A DNA stretch of 64,000 nucleotides. Source: Streptomyces sp. DG1A-41. Lineage in GTDB: Bacteria; Actinomycetota; Actinomycetes; Streptomycetales; Streptomycetaceae. The notes below the pieces were generated by a model. It was not told the DNA's origin and searched no databases. It saw nothing but the letters and a program-made list of their open reading frames with translations. A program made the translations under genes and the position numbers. The number at the start of each line of letters is the position of its first letter. The stretch's first letter is position 1. Shown piece by piece: positions 15,731 through 25,002 of the stretch. The stretch lies in the NCBI RefSeq assembly GCF_037055355.1, contig NZ_CP146350.1, positions 4,673,001 through 4,737,000 on the forward strand. The letters are read 5' to 3'.

Positions 15731-17056
15731 TTGCGTATCACCCGGCTTCTCGGAACCGTCCTGGGCACCACGTTGCTGACGACCACCGCCGTACTGACCG
15801 CACCCGCTCAGGCCGGCCCGGCCGCGCCGCCCGCAGGGCCCGTGGACCGCACGTCGCTCGACAGAGCCGCCCTGCGCGACTCGCTGGACGCCATCCACGA
15901 GGCGGGCATGTACGGCGTGTTCTCGTCCGTCAGGGACGGCGGCGAGCGGTGGACCGGCGCATCCGGGGTCGCCGACGTGGAGACCGGACGCCCGGTCACC
16001 CCGGGCATGCGGCACCGGGTGGGCAGCATCAGCAAGACCTTCACCTCCGTCGCCCTGCTCCAGCAGGCGGAGCGCGGCCGCATCCGCTTGGACGCGCCCA
16101 TCGGCGACTACCTCCCCGACCTCGTACCCGGGGAGCGCGGCCGGCAGATCACCGTCCGTATGCTCCTGAACCACACCAGCCATATCGGCGACTACGTCGT
16201 GGGTGCCTTCCCCTCCCTCGCCGAGGGCTCGACGGCCAGCCTCGACGAGGAGCGCTTCCGCTCCATCCGCCCCGGGGAACTCGTCCGGCTGGGCCTCGCG
16301 GCCCCCGCCACCGGACGCCCGGGCGAGCTGCCCGGCTCGTACTCCAACACCAACTACGTCATCGCCGGGCTGCTCCTGGAGAAGGTCACCGGCCAGGACG
16401 CCGAGAGGCACATCACCCGCAACGTCATCGACCGGGCCGGGCTGCGCCACACGTCCTTCCCGCGCACGCCGTACATCAAGGGCCCGCACCCGCGGATGTA
16501 CGAGTCGTTCTTCGGCCTGATCGACCCGCCGCGCGACTACAGCGTCTACGACATGTCCTGGGCGTACACGGCGGGCGCGGTCGTCTCCACCACCGACGAC
16601 CTGAACCGCTTCTACCGCGCCCTGCTCGGCGGGAAGCTGATCGGCAAGGCCTCCCTGGACGAGATGACGCGCACGGTCCCGGTGAGCGGCTTCGACTACG
16701 GCCTCGGTATCTACTCGCTGGAACTGCCCTGCGGTCGATTCTGGGGCCACGACGGCGCGGTGTTCGGCGCCGGCATGACGGCGCTGTCCAGCCGGGACGG
16801 CAAGCGTCAGGTGGCTCTCGCGCAGAACCTGATGAAGTACCAGAGCCTCGACGACAACGGCTACCCGCAGCCGCACGCGATCGACGACGCCCTCTACGGG
16901 TACGTCGTCCGCGCCCTCTGCCCGGCCGACTCCCGGTCCGCTCCCGGGGCCGGTCTCGCGAGCCCGGACGCCCGTGGCGGGCTGAACAAGCGGTTGCCCG
17001 GAATCGACCATTCTCAGTTGACCAAGGGTCTCAAGTTTGGTCAGCTGTCCCACTAG
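15731..17056 (+). CDS. Secreted serine hydrolase (beta-lactamase/D-alanyl-D-alanine carboxypeptidase family)
   Basis: A 441-aa protein of the class C beta-lactamase-like family. A signal peptide (LLGTVLGTTLLTTTAVLTAPAQA) ends near residue 29. The three active-site motifs are present: SISK (SxxK, about residue 99), YSNTNY (YxN, about 203) and HDGAVFG (HxG, about 339). Likely activity is hydrolysis of D-amino-acid peptides or esters outside the cell; true beta-lactamase action cannot be assumed. The start is TTG at 15731 with GGGAAGG 4-10 bases upstream and no better ATG. A conserved pair of cysteines (ELPCGRF, ALCPAD) is seen late in the protein. Confidence 0.85.
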   Translation: MRITRLLGTVLGTTLLTTTAVLTAPAQAGPAAPPAGPVDRTSLDRAALRDSLDAIHEAGMYGVFSSVRDGGERWTGASGVADVETGRPVTPGMRHRVGSISKTFTSVALLQQAERGRIRLDAPIGDYLPDLVPGERGRQITVRMLLNHTSHIGDYVVGAFPSLAEGSTASLDEERFRSIRPGELVRLGLAAPATGRPGELPGSYSNTNYVIAGLLLEKVTGQDAERHITRNVIDRAGLRHTSFPRTPYIKGPHPRMYESFFGLIDPPRDYSVYDMSWAYTAGAVVSTTDDLNRFYRALLGGKLIGKASLDEMTRTVPVSGFDYGLGIYSLELPCGRFWGHDGAVFGAGMTALSSRDGKRQVALAQNLMKYQSLDDNGYPQPHAIDDALYGYVVRALCPADSRSAPGAGLASPDARGGLNKRLPGIDHSQLTKGLKFGQLSH

Positions 17057-17125
17057 CCTTGCTCGATTCTGATCGAGCGTTTCATGGCTCCCTGGGGGGA
17101 GCTTGTGTCAAGTTGGGGAGTTTCC

Positions 17126-19045
17126 TTGCTGCATCACCATGCCGTCGTGCCGCGCCGCGCCAGATTCCGGCGCGGCGCGGCGGCCCTGACCCTGCTGGCG
17201 TCGACCGGCGGAACGGCCCTGACGGGTGCTTCGGCCGCCAGCGGCGCCGTGCCTGTCGGGAACGCGTGCACGCCGACGGAGGGCTTCTCCGGCTGCCGCC
17301 TGTTCGTCCCGACGGAGGGCGCGCAGGAGTTCAAGGTGCCGTCCGGCGTGACGGAGCTGGACGTGCGGGCCTGGGGAGAGGGCGGCGCCGGCAACTCCAT
17401 GGCGGACGGCGGCGCGGGCGGCTTCGTCGCCGGCGACCTGAAGGTCACCCCCGGTGAGGTGCTGAAGCTCGCCGTCGCCGGACCGCGCTTCGGTGACGCC
17501 CTCGGCGGCAAGGCGGGTGCCTCCGACGCCGAGCGCGGCGGCAACAGCAGCGGTATCCGCACGAGCACCGGCTCGCCACTGGTCATCATCGCCGGCGGCG
17601 GCGGCGGTGGCGGCGACATGGCCCACGGCGAGGCGGGTGCCGCCGGTGGCGAGTCCGGCCAGGACGCCTCCGAGACGGGCCGCGGCGGCAAGGGCGCCAC
17701 CGGCGCCAAGGGCGGTGCGGGCTCCGGCAACGGTGCCGCGGGTGCCGACCACGCCAAGGGCGGTGCCGGTGGTGCCGGCGGCACGGGCCGGTACGGCGGG
17801 GGCGGCGGCGAAGCCGGCTACGCGGGCGGCGGCGGTGGCACGGGCGCCGAGACCGGCTCGTCCACCGGCAACGACCCCACCACCGGCAGCGGTGGCGGCG
17901 GCTCCAGCTACGTCGAGCCGGCCCGGGTGGACGACGCCCGTCTCGTCGTCGGCACCGGCCGCAAGGCTCCGGAGAAGACCGACCCGTTCTGGGCCCCCTC
18001 CGACAACCCGATCGACTCCGGTGTGGCCGAGGGCGGCGTCAACGCCCCCGGCGGCCCCGGCCGGATCGTCCTCCAGTGGCAGTCCACCACGGTCGACCGG
18101 CTGACCCAGGTCTCCGGCACCGGCCAGACGACCCAGCCGGGCCACGACGTCGGCCCGCTGGCCGTGGTGGCCCGGGACAAGGACGGCAAGCCGGTCGCCG
18201 ACACCTCGGTGACCTTCACGATCGAGGACCCGGACGGTCTCAAGCCGCTGTTCTACCTCACGGGCGGCCCGGACGACGACGAGACCGTCGTGGCGACCGA
18301 CGCCCAGGGCCGTGCGCAGTCCGCGTGGATCGGGCTGGGCAGCGAGAAGGAGGGCGAGTTCACCGTCCGGGCGAAGACCCAGGGCGCGTCGACGGTCTTC
18401 ACCGTGCGGGTCGAGGAGTCGCCGTACGCCGTGAGCGTCGCCGGCGGTGACGAGCAGAGGGCCGAGCAGCAGCAGGACTTCGCCGAGGCGCTGCGCGCCA
18501 TGGTGGTCAAGTCCGGCAAGGCGGCGCCGGCCGGCACGGAGGTCGAGTTCCGGGTCGAGGACGGCAGCGAGGACGCGCCCCGCTTCGAGGGCGAGGACCA
18601 GGCCGTCCGCGTCAAGACCGACGCCTCGGGCAAGGCCGCGGCTCCGGCCCTGACCGCCGGTGAGGGCACGGGCACGTACACCGTCGCCGCGTCGGTCGGT
18701 GACGCCATGGCCCAGTTCGCGGTCGAGGTCGTTCCCGGCGACGGCTCGGACGAGCCCGGCCCCGGCGACGGGTCCGGCTCGCCGTCCCCGAGCCCCTCGG
18801 CGGACCCGACCGGCTCGGCCGACCCGAGCCCGTCGCCCAGCACGAGCACCTCGGGCACGACCGGCGGCACCGGCTCCTCGACCACGGGCGGCACGTCGAC
18901 GAACCTCGACAACGGCAGCCTCGCCTCGACCGGCGCCGGCGGCATCGGCCTCCTCCTCGGCGCAGCCGCGGCCCTGGCCACGGCGGGCTTCGTGGCGTTC
19001 CGCCTCGCCCCGCGCCTGAAGCTCCGCTCGCGCGACGGTGCCTGA
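17126..19045 (+). CDS. LASTG surface protein with Gly-rich and Ig-like domains
   Basis: A roughly 639-aa wall-anchored protein. After the signal peptide, residues about 50-330 form a very Gly-rich domain (long GGGGGGG and GGAGGAGG runs) of the type seen in glycine-rich adhesin-like proteins. Two Ig-like (Big_1-type) domains follow (about 335-430 and 435-535: DVGPLAVVARDKDGKPVADT, SGKAAPAGTEVEF). A Ser/Pro/Thr/Gly stalk leads to LASTG, a hydrophobic helix and an Arg-rich tail. The start is uncertain: TTG at 17126 has GGGGAG with ideal spacing, while GTG at 17105 and ATG at 17084 are in frame upstream. An extended surface stalk or adhesin is the best guess. Confidence 0.8.
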   Translation: MLHHHAVVPRRARFRRGAAALTLLASTGGTALTGASAASGAVPVGNACTPTEGFSGCRLFVPTEGAQEFKVPSGVTELDVRAWGEGGAGNSMADGGAGGFVAGDLKVTPGEVLKLAVAGPRFGDALGGKAGASDAERGGNSSGIRTSTGSPLVIIAGGGGGGGDMAHGEAGAAGGESGQDASETGRGGKGATGAKGGAGSGNGAAGADHAKGGAGGAGGTGRYGGGGGEAGYAGGGGGTGAETGSSTGNDPTTGSGGGGSSYVEPARVDDARLVVGTGRKAPEKTDPFWAPSDNPIDSGVAEGGVNAPGGPGRIVLQWQSTTVDRLTQVSGTGQTTQPGHDVGPLAVVARDKDGKPVADTSVTFTIEDPDGLKPLFYLTGGPDDDETVVATDAQGRAQSAWIGLGSEKEGEFTVRAKTQGASTVFTVRVEESPYAVSVAGGDEQRAEQQQDFAEALRAMVVKSGKAAPAGTEVEFRVEDGSEDAPRFEGEDQAVRVKTDASGKAAAPALTAGEGTGTYTVAASVGDAMAQFAVEVVPGDGSDEPGPGDGSGSPSPSPSADPTGSADPSPSPSTSTSGTTGGTGSSTTGGTSTNLDNGSLASTGAGGIGLLLGAAAALATAGFVAFRLAPRLKLRSRDGA

Positions 19046-19058
19046 CAACGCGTCACCA

Positions 19059-19095
19059 CGACTGCCCGCACCCGATCGCCGGGTGCGGGCAGTCG
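19059..19095. terminator. Terminator after LASTG gene
   Basis: A perfect 15-bp stem (19059-19073 with 19081-19095) and a 7-base loop, followed on the plus strand by CGTTT. Confidence 0.75.
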
Positions 19096-19210
19096 CGTTT
19101 CAACCGCGGACTTGAGGGTTTGCCGTACGTCGGTCCCCGACTGCCGCGGGGGACCGGTCACGACGGCCGGGAGAAGTCTCCGGGATTCCTTCAACGAAAC
19201 GATTGAAGTC

Positions 19211-20656
19211 ATGGATACCCGAGTCATCGAAGCCGCCCCCAGGACACGACGATGGTGGACGCTGTCGGCCGTGAGCGCGGCCCAGCTCCTCGTGGTCCTG
19301 GACGGGACCATCGTCAACATCGCACTGCCCTCCGCGCAGAGCGCGCTCGGCATGTCCGACGGCAGCCGGCAGTGGGTGGTCACCGCCTATGCGCTCGCCT
19401 TCGGCGGGCTGCTGCTGATCGGCGGCAGAGTCAGCAGCGCCCTCGGTCACCGGCGCACGTTCGTCATCGGCCTGGCCGGCTTCGCCGTCGCCTCCGCGCT
19501 CGGCGGGGCCGCCGGGAACCCGGAGACACTCTTCGCGGCCCGGGCCTTACAAGGCGTCTTCGCCGCCGTGCTCGCACCCGCGGGGCTTTCGCTGCTGACC
19601 ACGACGTTCACCGAGCCACGCGAACGCGGCAGGGCGTTCGGCGTGTTCGCCGCCGTCGGTGCCGCCGGATCGGCCGTCGGACTGATCGCGGGCGGGCTGC
19701 TGACCGAGTACGCGGGCTGGCGGTGGTGCCTGTACGTCAACGTCCCGGTCGCGCTGCTCGCCGTGCTCGGCACGGCATTCGTGCCGGCGGACCGCCCGCT
19801 GCGCGGCGAGGGACGGCTCGACGTCGCGGGCGCGCTGCTCAGCGCCGCGGGCTTCGCCACTGTGGTGTACGCCTTCAACGAAGCCGAACCGTACGGCTGG
19901 GATTCGGCGAAGGTGCTCACGCTGCTCGCCGCCGGTGTCCTCCTGCTGGCCGCGTTCGCCGTGGTCGAGTTCCGAGCCCCTCACCCGCTGCTGCCGATGC
20001 GGGTGCTGCTGCACCGTGCCCGCGCGGGGGCGCTGCTGGCGATCACCCTGATGTTCGTCGCGATGTTCGGCTTCTACCTCTTCATGAGCTACTACACCCA
20101 GACCGTCCTCGGCTATTCGCCGGTCCGGGCGGGCCTGGTCCTGATCATCAACGCCCTGGCCGGCCTGCTCGGCTCCACCCTCATCGCCGGGAAGCTGCAC
20201 GGACGCGTCGCGCCCGCGGCGCTGATCGTGCCGGGTCTGGTCGCCGCGGCCGCCGGAGTGCTCATCCTGACCGGCCTGACAGCGCGGAGTACGGACGTCC
20301 TGCCGCTGTACCTGGCACCCGCCCTGGTCCTCACCGGGCTCGGTCTGGGCTGCGTCCTGCCCCCGACGGCCGGCCTGGCCACCGCGGACGTACCGCTGCG
20401 CGACATCGGAGCCGCGTCGGCCGCCTACAACGCCTCCCAGCAACTGGGAGCCGCACTCGGCACCGCGCTGCTCAACACCGTGGCGGCCAGTGCCACGGCG
20501 TCCTACGTGGCATCAGCGGGCCGCACCACCCCGGCCGAGGCCTCCGTCCACGGTTACACCACGGCCCTCACCGTCGCCTTCGGCATCCTGCTGGGCGCCG
20601 CGTGCGTCGCCGGACCGCTGACCGCGACCCGCGCCGCACGAGGGGACAGGAGGTGA
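19211..20656 (+). CDS. MFS drug exporter (DHA2, 14-TM EmrB/QacA type)
   Basis: A 481-aa proton-driven efflux pump. The first helix carries LLVVLDGTIVNIALPS, the DHA2 motif D1; motif A-like LIGGRVSSALGHRR follows helix 2, and FGVFAAVGAAGSAVGLIAGG is motif C of antiporters. About 14 hydrophobic segments can be counted. ATG at 19211 is chosen because the first helix begins 15 residues later; longer starts have no ribosome site. The gene contains one TTA leucine codon (19547-19549, residue 113), so translation may depend on the bldA tRNA. The substrate is unknown and no TetR-type regulator is adjacent. Confidence 0.9.
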   Translation: MDTRVIEAAPRTRRWWTLSAVSAAQLLVVLDGTIVNIALPSAQSALGMSDGSRQWVVTAYALAFGGLLLIGGRVSSALGHRRTFVIGLAGFAVASALGGAAGNPETLFAARALQGVFAAVLAPAGLSLLTTTFTEPRERGRAFGVFAAVGAAGSAVGLIAGGLLTEYAGWRWCLYVNVPVALLAVLGTAFVPADRPLRGEGRLDVAGALLSAAGFATVVYAFNEAEPYGWDSAKVLTLLAAGVLLLAAFAVVEFRAPHPLLPMRVLLHRARAGALLAITLMFVAMFGFYLFMSYYTQTVLGYSPVRAGLVLIINALAGLLGSTLIAGKLHGRVAPAALIVPGLVAAAAGVLILTGLTARSTDVLPLYLAPALVLTGLGLGCVLPPTAGLATADVPLRDIGAASAAYNASQQLGAALGTALLNTVAASATASYVASAGRTTPAEASVHGYTTALTVAFGILLGAACVAGPLTATRAARGDRR

Positions 20657-20760
20657 GAGGGTGCGTTTTGCGGAACCTTTGCCCGGGGTCCGGGCGTTGA
20701 TCCGGTGAGCGCGCGGGAGCGGGTTCGCGAGATGACTCCGACTAATACCGAGGTGACTCA

Positions 20761-21342
20761 ATGGCAGTGTGGGACAAGCTCAAGGACCAGGCCAAGGCTT
20801 TCCAGCAGGCCCAGGGCGGGCGCGGCGCGGCCGGTGGGCATGGCGCGGCCGGTGGGCATGGCGCGACCGGTGGGCACGGCGGGACGAGGTCCGGCGGTGG
20901 CAGCAAGGCCCAGCTGATCGGTGTGCTGAAGACACAGCTCGGCTCGCTGAAGACCGAGTTGAAGAGCGGTGCGTACCGGGACGCGAGCATGGCGGTGTGC
21001 GCCCTGGTCGCGGCGGCCGACGGGCAGGTGGACCCGGCCGAGCGGCAGCAGGTCGAGTCGATGATCCTCAGCAACGACGTGCTCCAGAACTTCCCGCCGG
21101 AGCAGTTGCGGCAGCGTTTCAACAAGCACGTGGACCAGCTCACGATGAACTTCCAGCACGGCAAGGCCGAGGCCATGCAGGAGATCGCCAAGACCGCCAA
21201 GAAGCCCACCGAGGCCCGGGCCGTGATCCAGACCGGCATGGTCATCGCCGGCGCCGACGGCCACTTCTCCCAGGCCGAGGCGCAGGTCCTGCGCGAGGCG
21301 TGCGCGGCGCTGGGGCTGTCTCCGGCGGAGTTCCAGCTCTGA
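20761..21342 (+). CDS. TerB-family tellurite-resistance-like protein
   Basis: A 193-aa cytoplasmic protein. After MAVWDKLKDQAKAFQQ comes a low-complexity Gly/His/Ala linker built of an AAGGHG hexapeptide repeated about three times. The TerB helical domain follows at about residues 60-190, with ASMAVCALVAAADGQVDPAE and VIAGADGHFSQAEAQVL, the two acidic metal-binding-like motifs of TerB. Expected role: general stress/tellurite response with TerC/TerD-type partners, none of which are adjacent. AGGTG precedes the ATG. The last codons lie in a 13-bp tandem repeat. Confidence 0.88.
   Translation: MAVWDKLKDQAKAFQQAQGGRGAAGGHGAAGGHGATGGHGGTRSGGGSKAQLIGVLKTQLGSLKTELKSGAYRDASMAVCALVAAADGQVDPAERQQVESMILSNDVLQNFPPEQLRQRFNKHVDQLTMNFQHGKAEAMQEIAKTAKKPTEARAVIQTGMVIAGADGHFSQAEAQVLREACAALGLSPAEFQL
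20823..20882 (+). repeat. 18-bp imperfect tandem repeat inside the TerB-like gene
   Basis: About three copies of an 18-bp unit (GGCGCGGCCGGTGGGCAT and variants) encode the AAGGHG linker. Being a multiple of three, copy changes would only alter linker length. Confidence 0.7.
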
Positions 21343-21366
21343 GTTTCAGCCCTGAGTTCCAGCTCT
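21328..21366 (+). repeat. 13-bp tandem repeat across the TerB-like stop codon
   Basis: Three copies: GAGTTCCAGCTCT (21328-21340), GAGTTTCAGCCCT (21341-21353) and GAGTTCCAGCTCT (21354-21366). The first copy encodes the C-terminal EFQL and the stop is at its edge. Confidence 0.8.
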
Positions 21367-21368
21367 GA

Positions 21369-22274
21369 TCAGCGAACCGGCTCGGTCCCCCTCGGGCCCG
21401 CCTGGGGGGCGCGCAGCGCGTCCACGGCCAGGCGGGCCGCCGTGCCGATGACCGCGTCGGCGGCGGGCTGAAGGGCGGAGGTGCGGGCCGTGCGCGTGAA
21501 GACGGCGACGGCGTAGCGGCCCCCGTCGGGGTATTCGACGACGCCGACCTCGTTGCGCACGGTCGGCAGACTGCCCGTCTTGCCCGCCACGTGGACGTCG
21601 TCGAAGGGAAAGCCGGACGCCAGCCGGTGCGGCCACACCTGGAGCCCGAGGATCCGGCGGATGGCCGCACCGTGCTCGGGCGTGCACGCCTCGTCGCGCC
21701 AGACGGCGGCGAGCAGACGCGTCATGTCGCGCGGGGTGCTGTGGTTGGTGCGGGCCGGGTCGAGCGCCCGCAGCCGGGCGACGACGTGCGGGTCGGCCAG
21801 CGACCGTGCGCCGCCGGGGCCGGCGTCCTCCTTGATGGTGGCGAGGAGTTCGCCGAAGGTGTGGACGGCGTGGGTGCGGGTGAGGCCGAGGCGGGCCGTG
21901 GCGCGGTTGACGGCGTCGAGACCGACGCGGGCCAGCAGCAGGTCGGCGGCGGCGTTGTCGCTGACGGACATCATCAGATAGGCGAGATCCCGCAGCGACA
22001 GCCGGGCGCCGTCGAGCATGGCGGCGAGTCCCGTCGGGCCGGTGGTCCGGCCCTCCGGCGGGCACTCGACCTGCTCGGTGAGGTCCACGATCCCCGCCGC
22101 GGCCTGCTCGTGGAGCGTGACGAGCAGACAGAGCTTGTGGACGCTGGCGGTGCAGACGGGCTGGTCCGCCCCGGCGTCGAGCTGCGCACCGCTGTCGATG
22201 TCGACGGCGTGCAGCCGGCCGGTGACCCCGGCGTCGGCGAAGGCCGCGTGGATACGGGCGAGGGCGTCGGTCAC
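21369..22274 (-). CDS. blaB: BlaB-like KTG serine-enzyme homologue, regulator of beta-lactamase
   Basis: A 301-aa protein of the class A beta-lactamase/penicillin-recognising fold without a signal peptide. Motifs: SVHK (residues 44-47), SDN (105-107) and a late KTG (HVAGKTGSLP). The Glu166-containing ExxxN loop of true class A enzymes is not seen; the corresponding stretch reads LRALDPARTNHSTPRD. That argues against efficient beta-lactam hydrolysis. Its GTG start overlaps the stop of the LysR gene (GTGA), so the two are translationally coupled. This arrangement matches blaA-blaB of Streptomyces cacaoi, where a LysR regulator and a penicillin-recognising protein are both needed to induce the beta-lactamase. 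The role is inferred from that known system. Confidence 0.75.
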   Translation of the reverse strand: MTDALARIHAAFADAGVTGRLHAVDIDSGAQLDAGADQPVCTASVHKLCLLVTLHEQAAAGIVDLTEQVECPPEGRTTGPTGLAAMLDGARLSLRDLAYLMMSVSDNAAADLLLARVGLDAVNRATARLGLTRTHAVHTFGELLATIKEDAGPGGARSLADPHVVARLRALDPARTNHSTPRDMTRLLAAVWRDEACTPEHGAAIRRILGLQVWPHRLASGFPFDDVHVAGKTGSLPTVRNEVGVVEYPDGGRYAVAVFTRTARTSALQPAADAVIGTAARLAVDALRAPQAGPRGTEPVR

Positions 22275-23250
22275 AGCCAGTACTCCGATGCCGGGCGCAG
22301 GTGCAGCGGGCGGGAGGGCAGGTCGGGGGTCGCGCCTGCGGTGGTGCGCAGGGCGTGTGTGGCGGCCTCGGCGAACGCGGACACGGCGGCGTCCCCGCGC
22401 CCCGCGGGCCAGGCGACGGAGTGCCGCAGGGCCAGCGGGGTGCCGGTGAGGCGGCGCCATACGACGCCCCCTTCCGTGCCCACGCTCTCCGCGCCCTCGT
22501 TCGCGTGCGTGTCCCGGGGGCTGAAGGCCACCGCCTGGGTGGACAGCACCAGTCCGCGGACGAAGCTGGTGCCCAGGGCATGGCGTACGGAGGGCGGGGT
22601 GTAGCCGTTGCGGGCGCAGGTGGTCAGGAGGTCGTCGTAGACGGCGGGGGCGCCGGCGCGGGGAAGAGGATCAGGTCGTGGCCGGTGAGGGAGGCGAGCG
22701 GTACCTCGTCGCGCCCGGCCGCCGCCGCGCCGCGTGGCAGCAGCACGCCGAGCTCGCGCCGCAGCACCGGGCCCAGTTCGAGCCCGGCGACGTCGCACGG
22801 GTGGTGGATGAGGCCGACGTCCAGCTCGTGCGCGGCGAACCGTTCCAGTTGCTGGGCGGTGGGCAGCTCGTGCAGCTCCAGCTCCAGGCCGCTCGCGCCC
22901 GCACCCGTGAAGCACGCCAGCAGTGCGGCGACGGTCTCCCCGGAGAGGTCCGGCGGCAGCGCGGCACGCAGCAGGCCGGTCTCGCCGTCCCGGATGCGGC
23001 GCGCGGTGGCCATGAACGCCTCGGAGCGGGCGAGTACCTCCCGGGCCTTTGCCAGCAGCAGCGCCCCGGGCTCGGTGAGGGCCACCTGGCGGCTGGTGCG
23101 TTCGAAGAGCCGGACGCCCAGGTGCCGTACCAGGCGCTGGATGCGCTGCGAGAGCGGCGGCTGGGCCATGCCCAGACGAGCCGCGGCACGGCCGAAGTGT
23201 GACTCTTCTGCAACAGCCACGAAGCATTCCAAGTGCCGCACCAGGTCCAC
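22271..23250 (-). pseudogene. blaA: LysR-family regulator BlaA-like, one frameshift
   Basis: LysR-type regulator of about 326 aa when the frame is restored. The N-terminal helix-turn-helix is intact (VDLVRHLECFVAVAEESHFG, then MAQPPLSQRIQRLVRHLG), followed by the effector-binding domain. After LILFP at about 22662 the frame is lost: the continuation PRAGAPAVYDDLL is in another frame and runs to ASEYWL at 22271. Restoring the frame needs one extra G in the GGGG run (plus strand 22660-22663), so this may be a real mutation or a homopolymer sequencing error. The GTG start at 23250 places the HTH at the usual position. It is coupled to the blaB-like gene. In S. cacaoi the homologous BlaA activates beta-lactamase expression. 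Confidence 0.75.
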
Positions 23251-23269
23251 GAGCAGGAAGCATATCCGT

Positions 23270-23302
23270 TTGGTATTGATCCGAGACCGATAGCGGTCTT
23301 GG
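23270..23302. promoter_or_regulatory. Candidate LysR operator between blaA and PBP gene
   Basis: CCGAGACCG (23281-23289) and CGGTCTTGG (23294-23302) form an inverted repeat with one mismatch and a 4-bp spacer. Just to the left, TATCCGTTTGGTA fits the T-N11-A core of LysR sites. Both lie between the divergent LysR and penicillin-binding protein genes. Confidence 0.5.
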
Positions 23303-23335
23303 ACAAGGTGCCCCGGCCGCTGCTGTTCTCGGCGC

Positions 23336-24970
23336 ATGGACCACCACGACTACACCAGCGTCACCACCGAGGGCCGGGGGCCCCGCCGGACGGCCGTACG
23401 GGCCGTCACCGCGGGCGCGGTGGTGCTGGCCGTCGCCGCCGGCGGGGCGTTCGCGGCAGGGCTCGGCCCCTTCGAGCGGGACACCGGGCCCGACCCCGCG
23501 GCCGGGAAACAGGCCCGCGCGTTCCTCGCCGACTGGGCCGCCGGCCGACTGCCGAGCGCGGCCGGCCGTACGACCAGCCCGGGCACGGCACAGCGGGTGC
23601 TGGACAGCTTCACCGCCGGCCTCGACATCAGCGGACCGAAGCTCACGGCCAAGTCGGCGGCCGAGGCCGAGGACGGCACGGTCACCGTCCCGTTCACCGC
23701 CCGGATGCCCGTCGAAGGCCTGGGCACCTGGACCTACGAGTCCAAGCTGCCGCTGCGCGAGCAGAGCGACGGCAGCTGGAAGGTGGACTGGAAGCTGTCC
23801 CTCGTCCACCCGCGTCTGAGCGACACCGAGAAGTTCCGCCTCGAACGGGAGGAGACGAAGCCGCCCGAGGTCACCGACCGGCAGGGAACGGCCCTGTCGG
23901 GCACGGAGTTCCCCTCCCTGGGGCCGGTCATGGCGCGGCTCGGCGGGGGCGGTGAGGGCACCGGCCCGCGCGGGGCGATCCACCTGGTCGACCGGGCCAC
24001 CGGGAACGTCGAGCGTACGGAGGCCAGGTTCGGCGCGCGGACGGTCCGGGACGAGGGCCCCGTGCGCACGACCCTCGACGCCGGCTGGCAGGCCGCCGCC
24101 GAGAAGGCCCTGGCCGCCCACGCCGACGGCAAGAACGCCGCGCTCGTCGCCCTGCGGATCGACGACGGCGAGATCCTGGCCGTGGCGAACTCCCCGTCGT
24201 CCGGCTTCAACCGCGCCCTGTCCGGCACCTACGCCCCCGGCTCCACCTGGAAGATCGTCACCACCAGCGCCCTGCTGATCGGGGACGCCGTCGCACCGGA
24301 CGACGTGGTGGACTGCCCCAAGTACCTCACGGTGGGCAAGCGGTTCCAGAACGTGGAGCTGTCCGAGCATCCGGGCGCCACCTTCCGCAAGGACTTCACC
24401 GAGTCGTGCAACACCGCCTTCATCAGCCTCCGCGACCGCCTCGACGACGGGGAGCTGGGCGAGGTGGCCCGTAAGTACTTCGGCGTGGGCCAGGAGTGGC
24501 ATGTCGGGGCTCCCTCGTACGACGGCTCGGTGCCGGTGCCGAAGGACGAGACGGAGAAGGCCGCCTCGATGATCGGTCAGGGCCGGGTGCAGGCCAACCC
24601 GCTGATCATGGCGTCCGTCACCGCGACGGCCGTCTCCGGCACCTTCCACCAGCCCTCGCTCACCGAGGGGAACGAGGACACGACCAGCACGACCCCGCTG
24701 CCGCGGGGTGTCGTCGCCCAGCTGCGCGAGATGCTGCGCGCCACCGTCACCGACGGCACCGCACGCGTCCTGTCCGACCTGCCCGGGGAGATCGGCGCCA
24801 AGACCGGCACCGCCGAGGTATCCGACGACCAGGACAACAACGGCTGGCTCGTCGCGCACCGCGGCAACGTCGCCGTCGCCTGCGTCGTCGAGGAGGGCGT
24901 CACCGGCGGCGGCTCCGCCGGGCCGGTCGTCCGCGGTCTGCTGGCCGCCGTCCCCGGCGACTCCGAGTGA
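23336..24970 (+). CDS. Penicillin-binding protein (class B-like transpeptidase)
   Basis: A 544-aa membrane-anchored peptidoglycan transpeptidase. One TM segment (AVRAVTAGAVVLAVAAGGAFAAG) is followed by an NTF2-like N-terminal domain of the MecA-N type (about residues 55-170), a dimer-like linker, and the transpeptidase domain with STWK (about 303), SCN (about 357) and KTGT (about 488). The ATG at 23336 starts 86 bp from the LysR start. It diverges from the blaA-like regulator and precedes the beta-lactamase gene, so it may belong to the same beta-lactam response, for example as a low-affinity resistant PBP. That last point is inference from position. Confidence 0.9.
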   Translation: MDHHDYTSVTTEGRGPRRTAVRAVTAGAVVLAVAAGGAFAAGLGPFERDTGPDPAAGKQARAFLADWAAGRLPSAAGRTTSPGTAQRVLDSFTAGLDISGPKLTAKSAAEAEDGTVTVPFTARMPVEGLGTWTYESKLPLREQSDGSWKVDWKLSLVHPRLSDTEKFRLEREETKPPEVTDRQGTALSGTEFPSLGPVMARLGGGGEGTGPRGAIHLVDRATGNVERTEARFGARTVRDEGPVRTTLDAGWQAAAEKALAAHADGKNAALVALRIDDGEILAVANSPSSGFNRALSGTYAPGSTWKIVTTSALLIGDAVAPDDVVDCPKYLTVGKRFQNVELSEHPGATFRKDFTESCNTAFISLRDRLDDGELGEVARKYFGVGQEWHVGAPSYDGSVPVPKDETEKAASMIGQGRVQANPLIMASVTATAVSGTFHQPSLTEGNEDTTSTTPLPRGVVAQLREMLRATVTDGTARVLSDLPGEIGAKTGTAEVSDDQDNNGWLVAHRGNVAVACVVEEGVTGGGSAGPVVRGLLAAVPGDSE

Positions 24971-25002
24971 ACGGGAGGCCCTTGGCGAAGGGAGCCGCCG
25001 AG

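Noticed and set aside
17108..19048. 646-codon minus-strand frame opposite the LASTG gene
   Set aside because: Mirror of the Gly-rich coding sequence; no start context or motif.
21369..22274. A second functional class A beta-lactamase
   Set aside because: No signal peptide and no visible Glu166 loop; a regulatory role as in BlaB is more likely.
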